Shown one piece after another: positions 35,000-43,743 of a stretch of DNA of 64,000 bases. Source of the DNA: Candidatus Latescibacterota bacterium (GTDB lineage: Bacteria > Latescibacterota > UBA2968); NCBI GenBank assembly GCA_022823725.1, contig JAJEHL010000004.1:1-64000 (forward strand), written 5' to 3'. A program made the translations under genes and the position numbers. Under the pieces are notes generated by a model. That model had not been told where the DNA came from. It was given only the letters and a program-made list of their open reading frames with translations, and made no database searches. The first letter of the stretch is position 1; each line of letters starts with the position of its first letter.

Positions 35000-36595
35000 C
35001 TATGCAATGTCTTCTGGGGCAATGAATACGCCTACGATGTGGCTTTTGTTAGGTTCGTCGCCATAATTGGTATAATCGACCAGGATGATGCGGCCATCGG
35101 GTAGGGTGAGCCAAGATGAGTATCCGTGATCAGGACGGGGTTCTTGATCAGGATGGTTGGCATGGATTTGAACGAAGCGGTCGCGCTGATATTGATCGGG
35201 GTATTCACCGGAGGAGGCAGACCAGTTCCACGACCAGTCATCTAAGGTTCGATTTTGCGATGAAAAGCTGACGGATGTCCAGGTGCTACTGCCTGTGTCA
35301 CTCCATTGGCCAAACATGGTGCGCATATCGGGGTGGGATGAGGTATGGTCTGAGATGTGTGTTTCTCCGCGGAAGACGTTTCGGTAAATCATATCTTCAC
35401 CATCAACCTGTATGCGCAAGAGGCCGCCCTTGTGGCGATAAGCGATTTTTCGCGGTTGTGAGAAGTCGATTTTTTTATGCAAATCGGTGCGTTCGAGCCT
35501 ACCGAGGGAAATGAAGTCAGAGCCGATGGAGAGGATATCGCCAATGCTGCCACAAGACATAAAGGCAATGGGTTCTCCCGGTGGGCCTTCGACTTGTACT
35601 TCAGCTTCGAAGTTGACGGTACTGAAGCGATCCTGTGGCGGGAGGAGGCTGTAACGGCATTCGTGCTCGGGTTTGTGATAGATGGTGAGACCATTTTCAT
35701 TGAGTGTTGCACTGTATTTTCTGCGGGGACCACCGATGGCATATGTCCCCGCTTCTTTTTTGAGGTCGCCAATCCAGGCATAACAGCCAAGACCGCCGTT
35801 GACGTGGCGACCTGTGACCATGCAGCGGCCATCTTCGAGTTGTCTGACATACGGACGATGGAGGGCAAAAGGACACATCTGAGGGGCACTCCAGGTGCGC
35901 CCATTGTCCTGGGAAAAAGTTACAAAACTGGGCACACCTCCAGAGCGGTTTTCGCGCATGACACAGGCGATTTCTTTGCCGCCGTCGAGGATGACAATTG
36001 CGCCTTCGCAAAATCGGTTATAACCATCGTGGGCAACAGTGACCTCATTGCCCCAGGTTTTGCCACCGTCAGATGAATAGGTTACGATTTCAGCAAATTC
36101 TTGAGCTTCGCGAAACATAATATGGCTACCGACGGCAAGACGGCCGTCGGGCAGTTCCATGATGCGATCGGGTTCAAAGCCTCTGATGTTGGGTTTGTAA
36201 GGCCCGTCCCAGGTTTTGCCCTCATCTGTGCTCCACCAGAGCCAGTTGCCGGGGGGCTGGTCTTCGTGAAAATGGCTGAAGTCGTCGTGGTCGCAGATGA
36301 CAACAATGCGATCATCACTTAAGAGGCTGATGCGCGGTGTTACGAGACGCTCATCGCCTTTGCTGCGATCAGCAGTTGCGACTTCGCTCAGTTTGTCCCA
36401 GGTTTGACCATCGGTTTCACTGTAGAGGACGGTGAGGATTTGGGTGGTTTCACCCCAGTGGGCTTCGGTATCGGAATAAACGAGCAGAAGGCGACCGGAT
36501 TTGAGGCGAATGATGTCGGGGTTTTTGGTAAAACGGCCGGGACTGCGCCAGGCGTCAAAGACTTTGTCGTTGATAGAGCGTGGATGGATATACAT
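35000..36595 (-). CDS. Sialidase-superfamily protein with inserted beta-sandwich
   Basis: A 531-residue protein. Asp-box repeats YSETDGQTWDK, STDEGKTWDGP, SSDGGKTWGNE and SQDNGRTWSAP define the propeller. An insertion at roughly 295-430 (STVNFEAEVQVEGPPGEP, KIAYRHKGGLLRIQVDG) looks like a laminin-G/concanavalin-type sandwich, after which a last blade follows (YSSWLTLPDGRIILVDYTN). No signal peptide is seen. It may trim sugar chains, but catalytic Arg/Tyr residues cannot be placed by eye. Confidence 0.78.
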   Translation of the reverse strand: MYIHPRSINDKVFDAWRSPGRFTKNPDIIRLKSGRLLLVYSDTEAHWGETTQILTVLYSETDGQTWDKLSEVATADRSKGDERLVTPRISLLSDDRIVVICDHDDFSHFHEDQPPGNWLWWSTDEGKTWDGPYKPNIRGFEPDRIMELPDGRLAVGSHIMFREAQEFAEIVTYSSDGGKTWGNEVTVAHDGYNRFCEGAIVILDGGKEIACVMRENRSGGVPSFVTFSQDNGRTWSAPQMCPFALHRPYVRQLEDGRCMVTGRHVNGGLGCYAWIGDLKKEAGTYAIGGPRRKYSATLNENGLTIYHKPEHECRYSLLPPQDRFSTVNFEAEVQVEGPPGEPIAFMSCGSIGDILSIGSDFISLGRLERTDLHKKIDFSQPRKIAYRHKGGLLRIQVDGEDMIYRNVFRGETHISDHTSSHPDMRTMFGQWSDTGSSTWTSVSFSSQNRTLDDWSWNWSASSGEYPDQYQRDRFVQIHANHPDQEPRPDHGYSSWLTLPDGRIILVDYTNYGDEPNKSHIVGVFIAPEDIA

Positions 36596-36667
36596 CGAAT
36601 TCCTTTCTGAAATCTGCCGATACGTGTTGATCCTGGATCGTGAATAATGACGGCGTGTTGGTCGTCT

Positions 36668-37612
36668 CTATAGAAGTGATCTGATCTCACCCACCGCTAA
36701 CGGTAGTCTCCGAATCTGCCCTTCGAAGTCAAAGCGTGAGAGCACGACGTCTTTCACCGTTCCTGGTTTCTCAATATAGTGCGATAGCTGATCAGCATAA
36801 TAGACCGCCCAGACGACTCCAAATGTTTCCCGATCTCCGACTGAGAGTGGTCGTTTAGAAAGATAGCCTCGTAGGAAATCCAGCATCTCTTTCTCAAATA
36901 GAGACCGTCCTCCAGTCAGATCATTCATTAGCCATCTGTGTTGGACCATTACAAGATCTACAGTAGCTGGAGCAAAAGAGCTGCCGAGATCGGTGAAACC
37001 GATTTTCTCTCCATCCGTGTGGACGTTGGGACCCCAGACATCTCCATGCGTTGTCATCCACTGCACTGATGTTCGTGTTAGGCGCTTGTAGGTGGTTTGC
37101 AACTCGGTCTGAAGGGTCTTGATGGCGTCGCGGAGATCGCCAGGAAGAGAACGGGAAAGCGCTCGCCGAAGTCTGACCTCCACAAAGCCAGTGAGATCTT
37201 TCTTCCGCATCCTGGATTTTTCGAACTTCTCCGATGCCAGATGAATCTTAGCAAGTCCACGTCCCACCGCACCCAATCGGTGGAGGTGACGAGAGTTGCA
37301 AGGTTCCCCACCGAGATCAGTTTCCACGGAGAGCGCAACAGCATCTCCGATCATGATACACAAATCTCCGGAGAGAGTGGGGACAATCTGGGGAACAGGG
37401 GCATCATTTGTTGATAGATGATTGAGGAACTCGACAACTTCCTCCGGACAGAACTGACCCCGTGCCCAGTTCAATCGTGCGAAGAACGTCTCTCCATTCT
37501 TCTTGAATGAGAAAAGGCGCCCCGTACCTGGTACCGGTATGAGAGAACCATCGAACTGCCAAGCAGACCGAAGGGCCTCCTGAATTTTCTCCTTTGGTGG
37601 AATCTGATCCAC
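36668..37612 (-). CDS. Aminoglycoside-phosphotransferase-superfamily kinase
   Basis: A 314-residue APH/choline-kinase-fold protein: WMTTHGDVWGPNV is the catalytic loop and KIGFTDLGSSFAPATVDL the metal-binding loop. It differs from the APH(3') gene at 20182 in length and in the N-lobe, and belongs to the broad PF01636 group, which includes homoserine and small-molecule kinases. Substrate unknown. Neighbours on both sides are single GNATs or degradation genes. Confidence 0.75.
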   Translation of the reverse strand: MDQIPPKEKIQEALRSAWQFDGSLIPVPGTGRLFSFKKNGETFFARLNWARGQFCPEEVVEFLNHLSTNDAPVPQIVPTLSGDLCIMIGDAVALSVETDLGGEPCNSRHLHRLGAVGRGLAKIHLASEKFEKSRMRKKDLTGFVEVRLRRALSRSLPGDLRDAIKTLQTELQTTYKRLTRTSVQWMTTHGDVWGPNVHTDGEKIGFTDLGSSFAPATVDLVMVQHRWLMNDLTGGRSLFEKEMLDFLRGYLSKRPLSVGDRETFGVVWAVYYADQLSHYIEKPGTVKDVVLSRFDFEGQIRRLPLAVGEIRSLL

Positions 37613-37763
37613 TAACTGCTCCTTCGGTACATGGTTCTCATTTGTCTTGATCCCAGAAAGTAATAGGGAAAAACACCTATCACATTACGTGAAAGGATCG
37701 ACCTGCAAGACTTTTTCAACCTGCATTGAGTTACCGACAATGTAGTGGCCGCAGTTTGTTGTG

Positions 37764-38678
37764 TTATCGACCATCACTGGTTCGAGGAGCCGACAGATCC
37801 TTCGAAAACTCAGACAACGTCTCTACCATTGAGAACCCGTAGTTTGCATAGAAAGCCTGGGCTCTGTGGTTTTTCTCGTTTGTGCTGATAAGCACGGTAG
37901 TAAAACCCCGCTGCTTGATCTCGTTGAGTGCAGTTAGGAATATGAACCGTCCCCACCCCAACCCTCTCAGAGCGTCCCTCACGTTCAGCCAAGCGACAAA
38001 ACACACGCGCTCAGCAGCTTTATTGAGCTGAAAGTGACTGCCCGCACGAGTGTAGCACACGCCGATCACCTTGTCGGCGTGGTCATAGACCCTGAGGTTC
38101 AGCCCTGAGGTTCGTCCCCGGCTCTCAGTTGTCTCCCATTCGATTCTTCCTACCTTCTCGGGCGGATCCAGCTGGCTGGGTGCAACTTCGCTCTCCTGAA
38201 CCAGTAGTATCTCACGTCGCGAAACACTGTAGCCGTTCAGACCCAGAATCGAAGTAACGTGTAGCCACTTGTCGGGTAAGCCGTAGCAATTGAAGAAGAA
38301 TCTGTACAGATAATCTGGACAGAACGCCCTGATGATCTCCACATCCGTCAGGCGAGCTTCGGCGGAGACAAGAAGCTCCTGCCCGATCCGACGGTGACCA
38401 GGAACGAAGTCCAAATAACGAATTTGTCCGATCCGCCCGGCTTCCTCCTCGGCAACCGAGACATGCGCGATACCCAGGATTTCCTCACCTTCAACTGCGC
38501 AGAGAAATTGCTCCGTTCCGAGGTTTGTATATGGCTGTTCATCAAACGGCTTGTGAATACAGCCCCATTCGAACTCGTGTCGCGAAACAGGGTAGCGGTG
38601 GGGCAGGGTTCCTATGCGTGAGTTGTAAAATGCACGGAAGTCATCTGCTCCTAACATGTCACTTTCGACGATCTTCAA
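37764..38678 (-). CDS. Tandem-GNAT acetyltransferase
   Basis: A 304-residue protein with two GNAT halves. The first half keeps IGQIRYLDFVPGHRRIGQELL, the second FVAWLNVRDALRGLGWGRFIF and RAQAFYANYGF. Both acetyl-CoA loops are somewhat degenerate, the second with G-x-G. Tandem GNATs of this size include resistance and metabolite acetyltransferases. Substrate unknown. Confidence 0.75.
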   Translation of the reverse strand: MKIVESDMLGADDFRAFYNSRIGTLPHRYPVSRHEFEWGCIHKPFDEQPYTNLGTEQFLCAVEGEEILGIAHVSVAEEEAGRIGQIRYLDFVPGHRRIGQELLVSAEARLTDVEIIRAFCPDYLYRFFFNCYGLPDKWLHVTSILGLNGYSVSRREILLVQESEVAPSQLDPPEKVGRIEWETTESRGRTSGLNLRVYDHADKVIGVCYTRAGSHFQLNKAAERVCFVAWLNVRDALRGLGWGRFIFLTALNEIKQRGFTTVLISTNEKNHRAQAFYANYGFSMVETLSEFSKDLSAPRTSDGR

Positions 38679-38804
38679 TCAGTATCTCTTGTGGTTGCTG
38701 GTGTTGAGATTTTTGGTTTTGCCCGCCATAAACGAAGAGGAGTTCGGGGTGCTCAGAAGTATTTCTGCGTTAGATTCAAATTTGTTAATGCCTGGGATGT
38801 GAGC

Positions 38805-39281
38805 CTACTCACGCTCCACGAAATACTTCTTAAATCCACGACTCGTCCTATCTTGCATTCCAAGGCTTCTATAGAATCCCACCTGATCTTCGTTTGGACC
38901 GCTGAGTAACTGTAGCTTGTAGCAGCCCTTCTCTTCGGCAAGGTTAATCGCAAATGTCATCAGTTTTTTCCCAAACCCTTTGCCTCTTTGTTCGCGTGCA
39001 ACAACGACATTCTCGATGATAGCCCAAGGGCGCCCCTCGTAAGTGAAATTCGGAACGATCGCCATTATGAGCACGGCGACTATTCCCTTGTCCGATTCGC
39101 CCACAACGATGAATATGTTGCCGTAGTCAGACATCTCGTCGAAGATCCGGATCGACTCTTCGAGTCCGAGAGTCTTGGCCGAAAGACTATGGGGGCGGCT
39201 CGTGATCTGAGGAAAGAGATTTAGCAGAGATTCGACGTCTAATCTGGTCGCAACTCGGCAAGAAATGTCTGAATGATTCAT
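38805..39281 (-). CDS. GNAT-family N-acetyltransferase
   Basis: A 158-residue GNAT: AIIENVVVAREQRGKGFGKKLM is the acetyl-CoA motif and DQVGFYRSLGMQ the C-terminal motif. No partner gene. It is the last of the all-minus accessory series before the bidirectional terminator at 39397. Confidence 0.85.
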   Translation of the reverse strand: MNHSDISCRVATRLDVESLLNLFPQITSRPHSLSAKTLGLEESIRIFDEMSDYGNIFIVVGESDKGIVAVLIMAIVPNFTYEGRPWAIIENVVVAREQRGKGFGKKLMTFAINLAEEKGCYKLQLLSGPNEDQVGFYRSLGMQDRTSRGFKKYFVERE

Positions 39282-39396
39282 CCGGTGATCTTTCTCAACT
39301 TTGGCATGGCCACTAACTACGGGATTAACGAACAGTTACGGCAATACATACCAAATCTATGTATCTCCAACTTTGCGGGAATTCTTCCCTGTAGAT

Positions 39397-39433
39397 ACTA
39401 AAAGCCCGCATCCAAAGGACGTGGGCTTTTAGT
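39397..39433. terminator. Bidirectional rho-independent terminator
   Basis: ACTAAAAGCCC (39397-39407) pairs with GGGCTTTTAGT (39423-39433). The A and T runs on either side let it stop transcription both ways. It lies just after the UVR-domain gene on the minus strand. Confidence 0.75.
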
Positions 39434-39465
39434 GTGATTCTTACCTTTCGCAACTAATTTATAGA

Positions 39466-40215
39466 TCAAATTTCGGTCTTTTCCTTCAGCGACAGAAGTT
39501 GATCGCGCAGTTCTGCGGCGCGTTCGAAGTCTTCGAGGCCCACGGCTTCGCGGATCTGGTCGCGCAGGTCCTGAGATAGGGATTTGGGGCGGTCACGGCG
39601 AATCTCGTCTGCCCATTCCTGGAGGAAGGCGATTTCTTCGCTTTCGTCTATGAGGTCGTGGCGGTCAAACTCCCTGAAGAAGGATCGGAGCTCGTCTATG
39701 CCGTCGTCTATTTTTGACAGCGCCATATCGTAGGCTTCGCGTTCGAGATACATCAGGACTTCAGCCCTTACGCGGTGTCCAATGACAAAGGGACGATAGT
39801 GCTCAAACGCCATACGGTCTTCCTCGTCTTCTGCGTATTCTTTGACAAAGTCGAAAAGTTCGAGGTTGCGTTCGGCGTCTTTTTTTGCGTTGAGATATTC
39901 GCCTATTTCGAGAAAGCTAATGCGGCGATGATAATATTGGAGGGCTTCCATTTGGAGTTCCATACAGTTTTCAGAATTGAGCGCAAAGTCTTCTGAGCCT
40001 CGTTTTTGTGCCAGTGCTTTGTAATAGTGCAAGAGCGATTCATACCCTTCGGGCTGTTGGCCGTCGGGGCGACCGGTGACATCCATTTGCAAGATGCCCA
40101 TTTCGATGCGGAGTTGAACTTTGGCGCGACCATCATTTCCTCTGATTTTGCGAACACACAATTGACCGGGTTCACAAGGCCAGTCATCCAGAAGAGGCTG
40201 AATATCTTTACTCAT
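39466..40215 (-). CDS. UVR-domain protein of unknown function
   Basis: A 249-residue cytoplasmic protein. Residues 8-60 are a small beta domain (GQLCVRKIRGNDGRAKVQLRI). The middle is helical and acidic. The C-terminus LRDQIREAVGLEDFERAAELR is a UVR (UvrB/UvrC-interaction) motif, as in McsA-like and other regulatory proteins. The N-terminal phrase naming a metabolite-like readout is not recognisable. It stands alone with a terminator downstream. Confidence 0.65.
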   Translation of the reverse strand: MSKDIQPLLDDWPCEPGQLCVRKIRGNDGRAKVQLRIEMGILQMDVTGRPDGQQPEGYESLLHYYKALAQKRGSEDFALNSENCMELQMEALQYYHRRISFLEIGEYLNAKKDAERNLELFDFVKEYAEDEEDRMAFEHYRPFVIGHRVRAEVLMYLEREAYDMALSKIDDGIDELRSFFREFDRHDLIDESEEIAFLQEWADEIRRDRPKSLSQDLRDQIREAVGLEDFERAAELRDQLLSLKEKTEI

Positions 40216-40329
40216 CGGTGCGTATCCTCCATTGATAGATTGATTGAGGAAAATAAGCTCGAAAGCAGTTTACGATAATCACTATATGTTGTCAAGAAAT
40301 TAGCGGGAAGAGAGAATGCTTTTTACACC

Positions 40330-41382
40330 TCATCTCACATCAGGTATTGACACACTCAGTTCATTTGCTGTTTCGACTGTGTTGTCCCAGGTTTCGTCTT
40401 CGATAAAGACACCTTCGGCTTCGCGTTTGGCGCGCGTATCGTGTTCGATTTCGCCTGGGAGATAGATTTTATCGACGCCGGGCTGGGTGCGAGAGGACTT
40501 GATCCAGTCGCAGAGACGGCCAATTTCATTGAGATAATCGGAGAGGTCGATAAAGCTGTCGATTTTAATGGCGATGGCGATATAGCCACTGCCGCCTCGC
40601 GTGGGTTGTTCTGAACTGCATCCCGCCCATGAGAGGCCTCCCGCGATGGCGTCAATCATCATGCCCAGGCCATATCCCTTGTGGCCCTGAGGTCCGCCCA
40701 GAGGCAGCATTGCCACAGCGTCACCGTTACCTTTGAAGCGGTTGGGATCATTCACGGGATTGCCGTCTGCGTCTATGAGCCAGCCTTCGGGTGTTTCTTG
40801 CCCGCGCGCGCGATACACATCGACTTTGCCACCGGCAGACATACTGGTGGTTATGTCGAGCATGAGGGGAGGCCCGTTGGGTGTGGGGGCACTGAAGGCT
40901 ATGGGGTTGGGAGGGAGGCGTCGGCTCGTGCCGCCAAAGGGAGCGGTGAATCGCCCGCCGCCATTGAGCATGAGCAAGCCAATGCAGTTGCGTTCAGCCG
41001 CTTTGGGCGGATAATCGCCCAGACGACCGATGTGACTGGATCGGTGAACAGCTATGGCGCCGATAGTGTGTTCGAGGGCGCGGTCGGTGGCCATTTGCAT
41101 GGCTTTGTGGGCGACGACTATGCCGATGGTGCGCTCGGCATCAATGACGGCTGAGACCGGGGTTTCCCGAATGATTTTGAGTTCGCGCACGGGTTTGATG
41201 TTGCCGCTTATGATGGCGCGAATGTAGCCCGGCGTGCGAATAACACCGTGCGAATCGTGTCCGTAGAGGTTGGCATCTACCAGATGGTCGGCTACGATGT
41301 GAGCTTGATCTTCTGGAAATCCCGCAGCACTGTAGAGTTCGCGTTGCAGGGTCCGAAGGTGCGTTGCGTCAATAATGGGCAT
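40330..41382 (-). CDS. Ldh2-family malate/lactate-type dehydrogenase
   Basis: A 350-residue NAD(P)-dependent 2-oxoacid reductase of the Ldh2/MDH2 (non-Rossmann) family. GHDSHGVIRTPGYIR, HRSSHIGRLGDY and GHKGYGLGMMIDAIAGGLS are family blocks containing the active-site histidines. Family members reduce 2-keto acids such as 2-oxo sugar acids, ureidoglycolate or sulfolactate. The precise substrate is not readable. It is followed upstream by a TIM-barrel gene on the same strand, 45 bases away. Confidence 0.85.
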   Translation of the reverse strand: MPIIDATHLRTLQRELYSAAGFPEDQAHIVADHLVDANLYGHDSHGVIRTPGYIRAIISGNIKPVRELKIIRETPVSAVIDAERTIGIVVAHKAMQMATDRALEHTIGAIAVHRSSHIGRLGDYPPKAAERNCIGLLMLNGGGRFTAPFGGTSRRLPPNPIAFSAPTPNGPPLMLDITTSMSAGGKVDVYRARGQETPEGWLIDADGNPVNDPNRFKGNGDAVAMLPLGGPQGHKGYGLGMMIDAIAGGLSWAGCSSEQPTRGGSGYIAIAIKIDSFIDLSDYLNEIGRLCDWIKSSRTQPGVDKIYLPGEIEHDTRAKREAEGVFIEDETWDNTVETANELSVSIPDVR

Positions 41383-41427
41383 ATAGTTATGTCCTTTCGA
41401 AAAGGATGAGCGTGTGCCAAAATCCGT

Positions 41428-42579
41428 CTATTGGATCGCTTGACGGACCCAGTAGAGCGCGGAGATTGGCATGATGCCGTAGTTGTAAAAGGCGAATTTG
41501 GTCACGCCTTGTTCTCGGGCCGCTTGAAGATTGGCACGGAGGGTTGCTGCATCGGGGGAGGCTGGGGGATAGGCTTGTAGTCCGACAACGAGTTGGTCTG
41601 GAGTCTGGATGATGGGTAAAAGTTCAGAGACGCGCGTACTGGTGCGTTGGGGATCAGCAGTATAAGAAAGAATTTCTACACTGTCAGCAATTTGTGCAAT
41701 GGCTTTGGGGTTTGATCCCGTGATTGTTGAATCGCCCATCAAGATATAGGAGAGCGGGACATCAACGGATGCTTTGAGTTCGCGCACGAGGGATGTGACA
41801 ATTTCTTCGCGCATGGCGTCATAAGCCGCGAGGTCTGGTATTGTGCGTTTGAGTTCTGCGATTGTTTCCCGAATAGGTTGACCAGTTTCAAAGGCCGTGT
41901 GGATTTTTGCGGCGACAGTGCTTTGTAGCTGGACAATGTCGATATTGGCTTCCATCGCTTGTTTTTTGCAGCTATCGCAGAAACAGAGTGAAAATAGGTA
42001 GCGTCCGCCAGCACCCAGGTCAATACCGTGTTTGGCGTGGTAGTGCAGATGACCCCAGCCAGAGTAGGCGAGGGATTCGCATTCGAGGAGGGAGATACCG
42101 TAGTTGAGAACCAGATCGCGGGAAAGCGCGATGGCAAAGGCGCGCACGTCTGGATTGGCAGGGCAGAGGGCAGATGTGCTTATGTCATTTGTGCAGCGGA
42201 CTTCGGCACATTCGGGATGGGATTGCGCCAGGTGGGAGTTGTGAAAAAAGACGGTCCATGAATTGAGATTTATACCAGCAGATGCTGCTGCTTTTGCTGC
42301 TTCGCCCCACCAGTTTTCGTTTTGCATCAAGGGGCTGACATGTGGTTTGATCGCGCCGTAGAGCGATTCCTGTGGTTCGAAATAAATCGCTGCTTGTGAG
42401 ACCGCGAGTGTGTTATTGGCGGGTAGATGGGGACGCAGCATGTCAAAGGTGTGGTACGCCGATGCCAGATTTATGGCGTCGAGTTTTACTTCTTCGCGGA
42501 GTTTGTGGAGAACCGCGTCATAACCTTCGTCGCGTAAATCCCAGGGATAAGTCCACATGGTGGCGTTTAGTGCAGGCAT
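41428..42579 (-). CDS. Hypothetical TIM-barrel protein, glycosidase-like
   Basis: A 383-residue protein starting MPALNATMWTYPWDLRDEG at 42579, with an AAAGGAG site. Repeating beta-alpha units (LDAINLASAYHTF, GINLNSWTVFFHN, YGISLLECESLAYSGW, LVVGLQAYPP, VTKFAFYNYG) suggest an (alpha/beta)8 barrel like that of glycosyl-hydrolase-like families. A CFCDSCKKQA cysteine pair may bind metal. The acid ECES is a candidate catalytic region. Not assignable to a named family by eye. Confidence 0.55.
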   Translation of the reverse strand: MPALNATMWTYPWDLRDEGYDAVLHKLREEVKLDAINLASAYHTFDMLRPHLPANNTLAVSQAAIYFEPQESLYGAIKPHVSPLMQNENWWGEAAKAAASAGINLNSWTVFFHNSHLAQSHPECAEVRCTNDISTSALCPANPDVRAFAIALSRDLVLNYGISLLECESLAYSGWGHLHYHAKHGIDLGAGGRYLFSLCFCDSCKKQAMEANIDIVQLQSTVAAKIHTAFETGQPIRETIAELKRTIPDLAAYDAMREEIVTSLVRELKASVDVPLSYILMGDSTITGSNPKAIAQIADSVEILSYTADPQRTSTRVSELLPIIQTPDQLVVGLQAYPPASPDAATLRANLQAAREQGVTKFAFYNYGIMPISALYWVRQAIQ

Positions 42580-42661
42580 TGGGATGCTCCTTTCTCTGTG
42601 AGACATGGTATTTTCATTTTGGATAATTTCAAAGCGATTTTTGAAACGGGTTGAAAGGAGA

Positions 42662-42690
42662 TTGACTTTTTTCCCAAAATGTGGTATAAC
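42662..42690 (+). promoter_or_regulatory. Sigma-70 promoter for the dehydrogenase-ispH pair
   Basis: TTGACT (42662-42667), a 17-base spacer and TATAAC (42685-42690) lie 33 bases before the ATG at 42724, with GGAGG at 42713-42717 between. A near-consensus housekeeping promoter. Confidence 0.7.
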
Positions 42691-42723
42691 CTGTTTCATA
42701 TTCAATACTGTTTGGAGGAATGG

Positions 42724-43737
42724 ATGACAAAACTCGGATTGGGTGTGATTGGTTGCGGCAATATGGGCGCGAGCCTGGCCAATGGTGCGCGGGAATTGGA
42801 CTGTGCTGAGGTAGTTTGCGTGAGCGATGTGGATAGCGAAAAAGGCCGGACTCTATCTGAAAAAATGGACTGCGATTACGAGGCTGATTACCACACCATG
42901 CTGGCGCGGGAGGATGTGCAGGCCGTCCTGATTGCCACGCCGCCGTTTTTGCATATTGATCCCACAATAGCAGCAGCTCAGGCGGGCGTGCATGTGTTTT
43001 GCGAGAAGCCCATGTCGCCGACGCTGGCGGGATGTGATGCGATGATCGCCGCGTGTGAGCAAGGTGGGGTCAAGTTGGGTATTGGATTGGTGTGTCGCTT
43101 TCACCCGGTGCATCGCAAGGTGCGCGATTTGACTCGCGGGGGCGATTTGGGAATGCCTTTGTGTTTGATGGTTCATCGCCTGGGCGGTGGATGGGGCGGT
43201 GTGTGGTCCGCATCGTGGCGAGAGTCAAGGGCAAAAAGTGGTGGTACGCTGATGGAAGTGAATGCACATGAAATTGATTTTATGCGTTTTGTGATGGGCG
43301 ATGCGGAATCGGTTTCTGCGGTAGGTGGGCAGTTCGTACAGATGGAGACGGATTTTCCAGATGTGGCACTCGTGTCCATCCGATTCAAAAACGGTGGGAT
43401 AGGTGTCTTGCATTCCAGTCAGGCAAGTGCTATTGGCGGTTATGGCGGGCGGTTGGATTGTGCAGAAGGTTCGGTGGTCTTCCCCTCGTTTTGGGGAGGT
43501 GAAGGTGGTTTGCGCTATAAGAGATACGATGGTGATGAAACGGCGGTTTCCGCGTCGGAGTTATCGCAAGATGAGAGTCCGGTGGGCCAGGAGATTCGCG
43601 CGTTTTGCGAAGCGGTGCTCAATGGGGAGGAGCCACCGGTATCTGGTACCGATGGTCGGGCAGCCGTGGAGATTGCCTTGGCTGCTTATCGGTCCATTGA
43701 AACGGGCGAAGCAATTGTGCTTCCACTTGAGGAATGA
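42724..43737 (+). CDS. Gfo/Idh/MocA-family oxidoreductase
   Basis: A 337-residue NAD(P)-dependent dehydrogenase. LGVIGCGNMG is the Rossmann loop and CEKPMSP (Glu94-Lys95-Pro96) supplies the catalytic lysine, in contrast to the altered copy at 12469. The C-terminal domain shows GGTLMEVNAHEIDFMRF, where the His and Asp are typical. The start at 42724 follows GGAGG. IspH starts 7 bases after its stop, so the two are co-transcribed, although no shared pathway is obvious. Substrate unknown. Confidence 0.87.
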   Translation: MTKLGLGVIGCGNMGASLANGARELDCAEVVCVSDVDSEKGRTLSEKMDCDYEADYHTMLAREDVQAVLIATPPFLHIDPTIAAAQAGVHVFCEKPMSPTLAGCDAMIAACEQGGVKLGIGLVCRFHPVHRKVRDLTRGGDLGMPLCLMVHRLGGGWGGVWSASWRESRAKSGGTLMEVNAHEIDFMRFVMGDAESVSAVGGQFVQMETDFPDVALVSIRFKNGGIGVLHSSQASAIGGYGGRLDCAEGSVVFPSFWGGEGGLRYKRYDGDETAVSASELSQDESPVGQEIRAFCEAVLNGEEPPVSGTDGRAAVEIALAAYRSIETGEAIVLPLEE

Positions 43738-43743
43738 GACATC

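Noticed and set aside
16374..39281. A complete integron
   Set aside because: No tyrosine integrase gene or attI-like site is present, and the palindrome boxes do not meet the strict consensus; only a resemblance is claimed.
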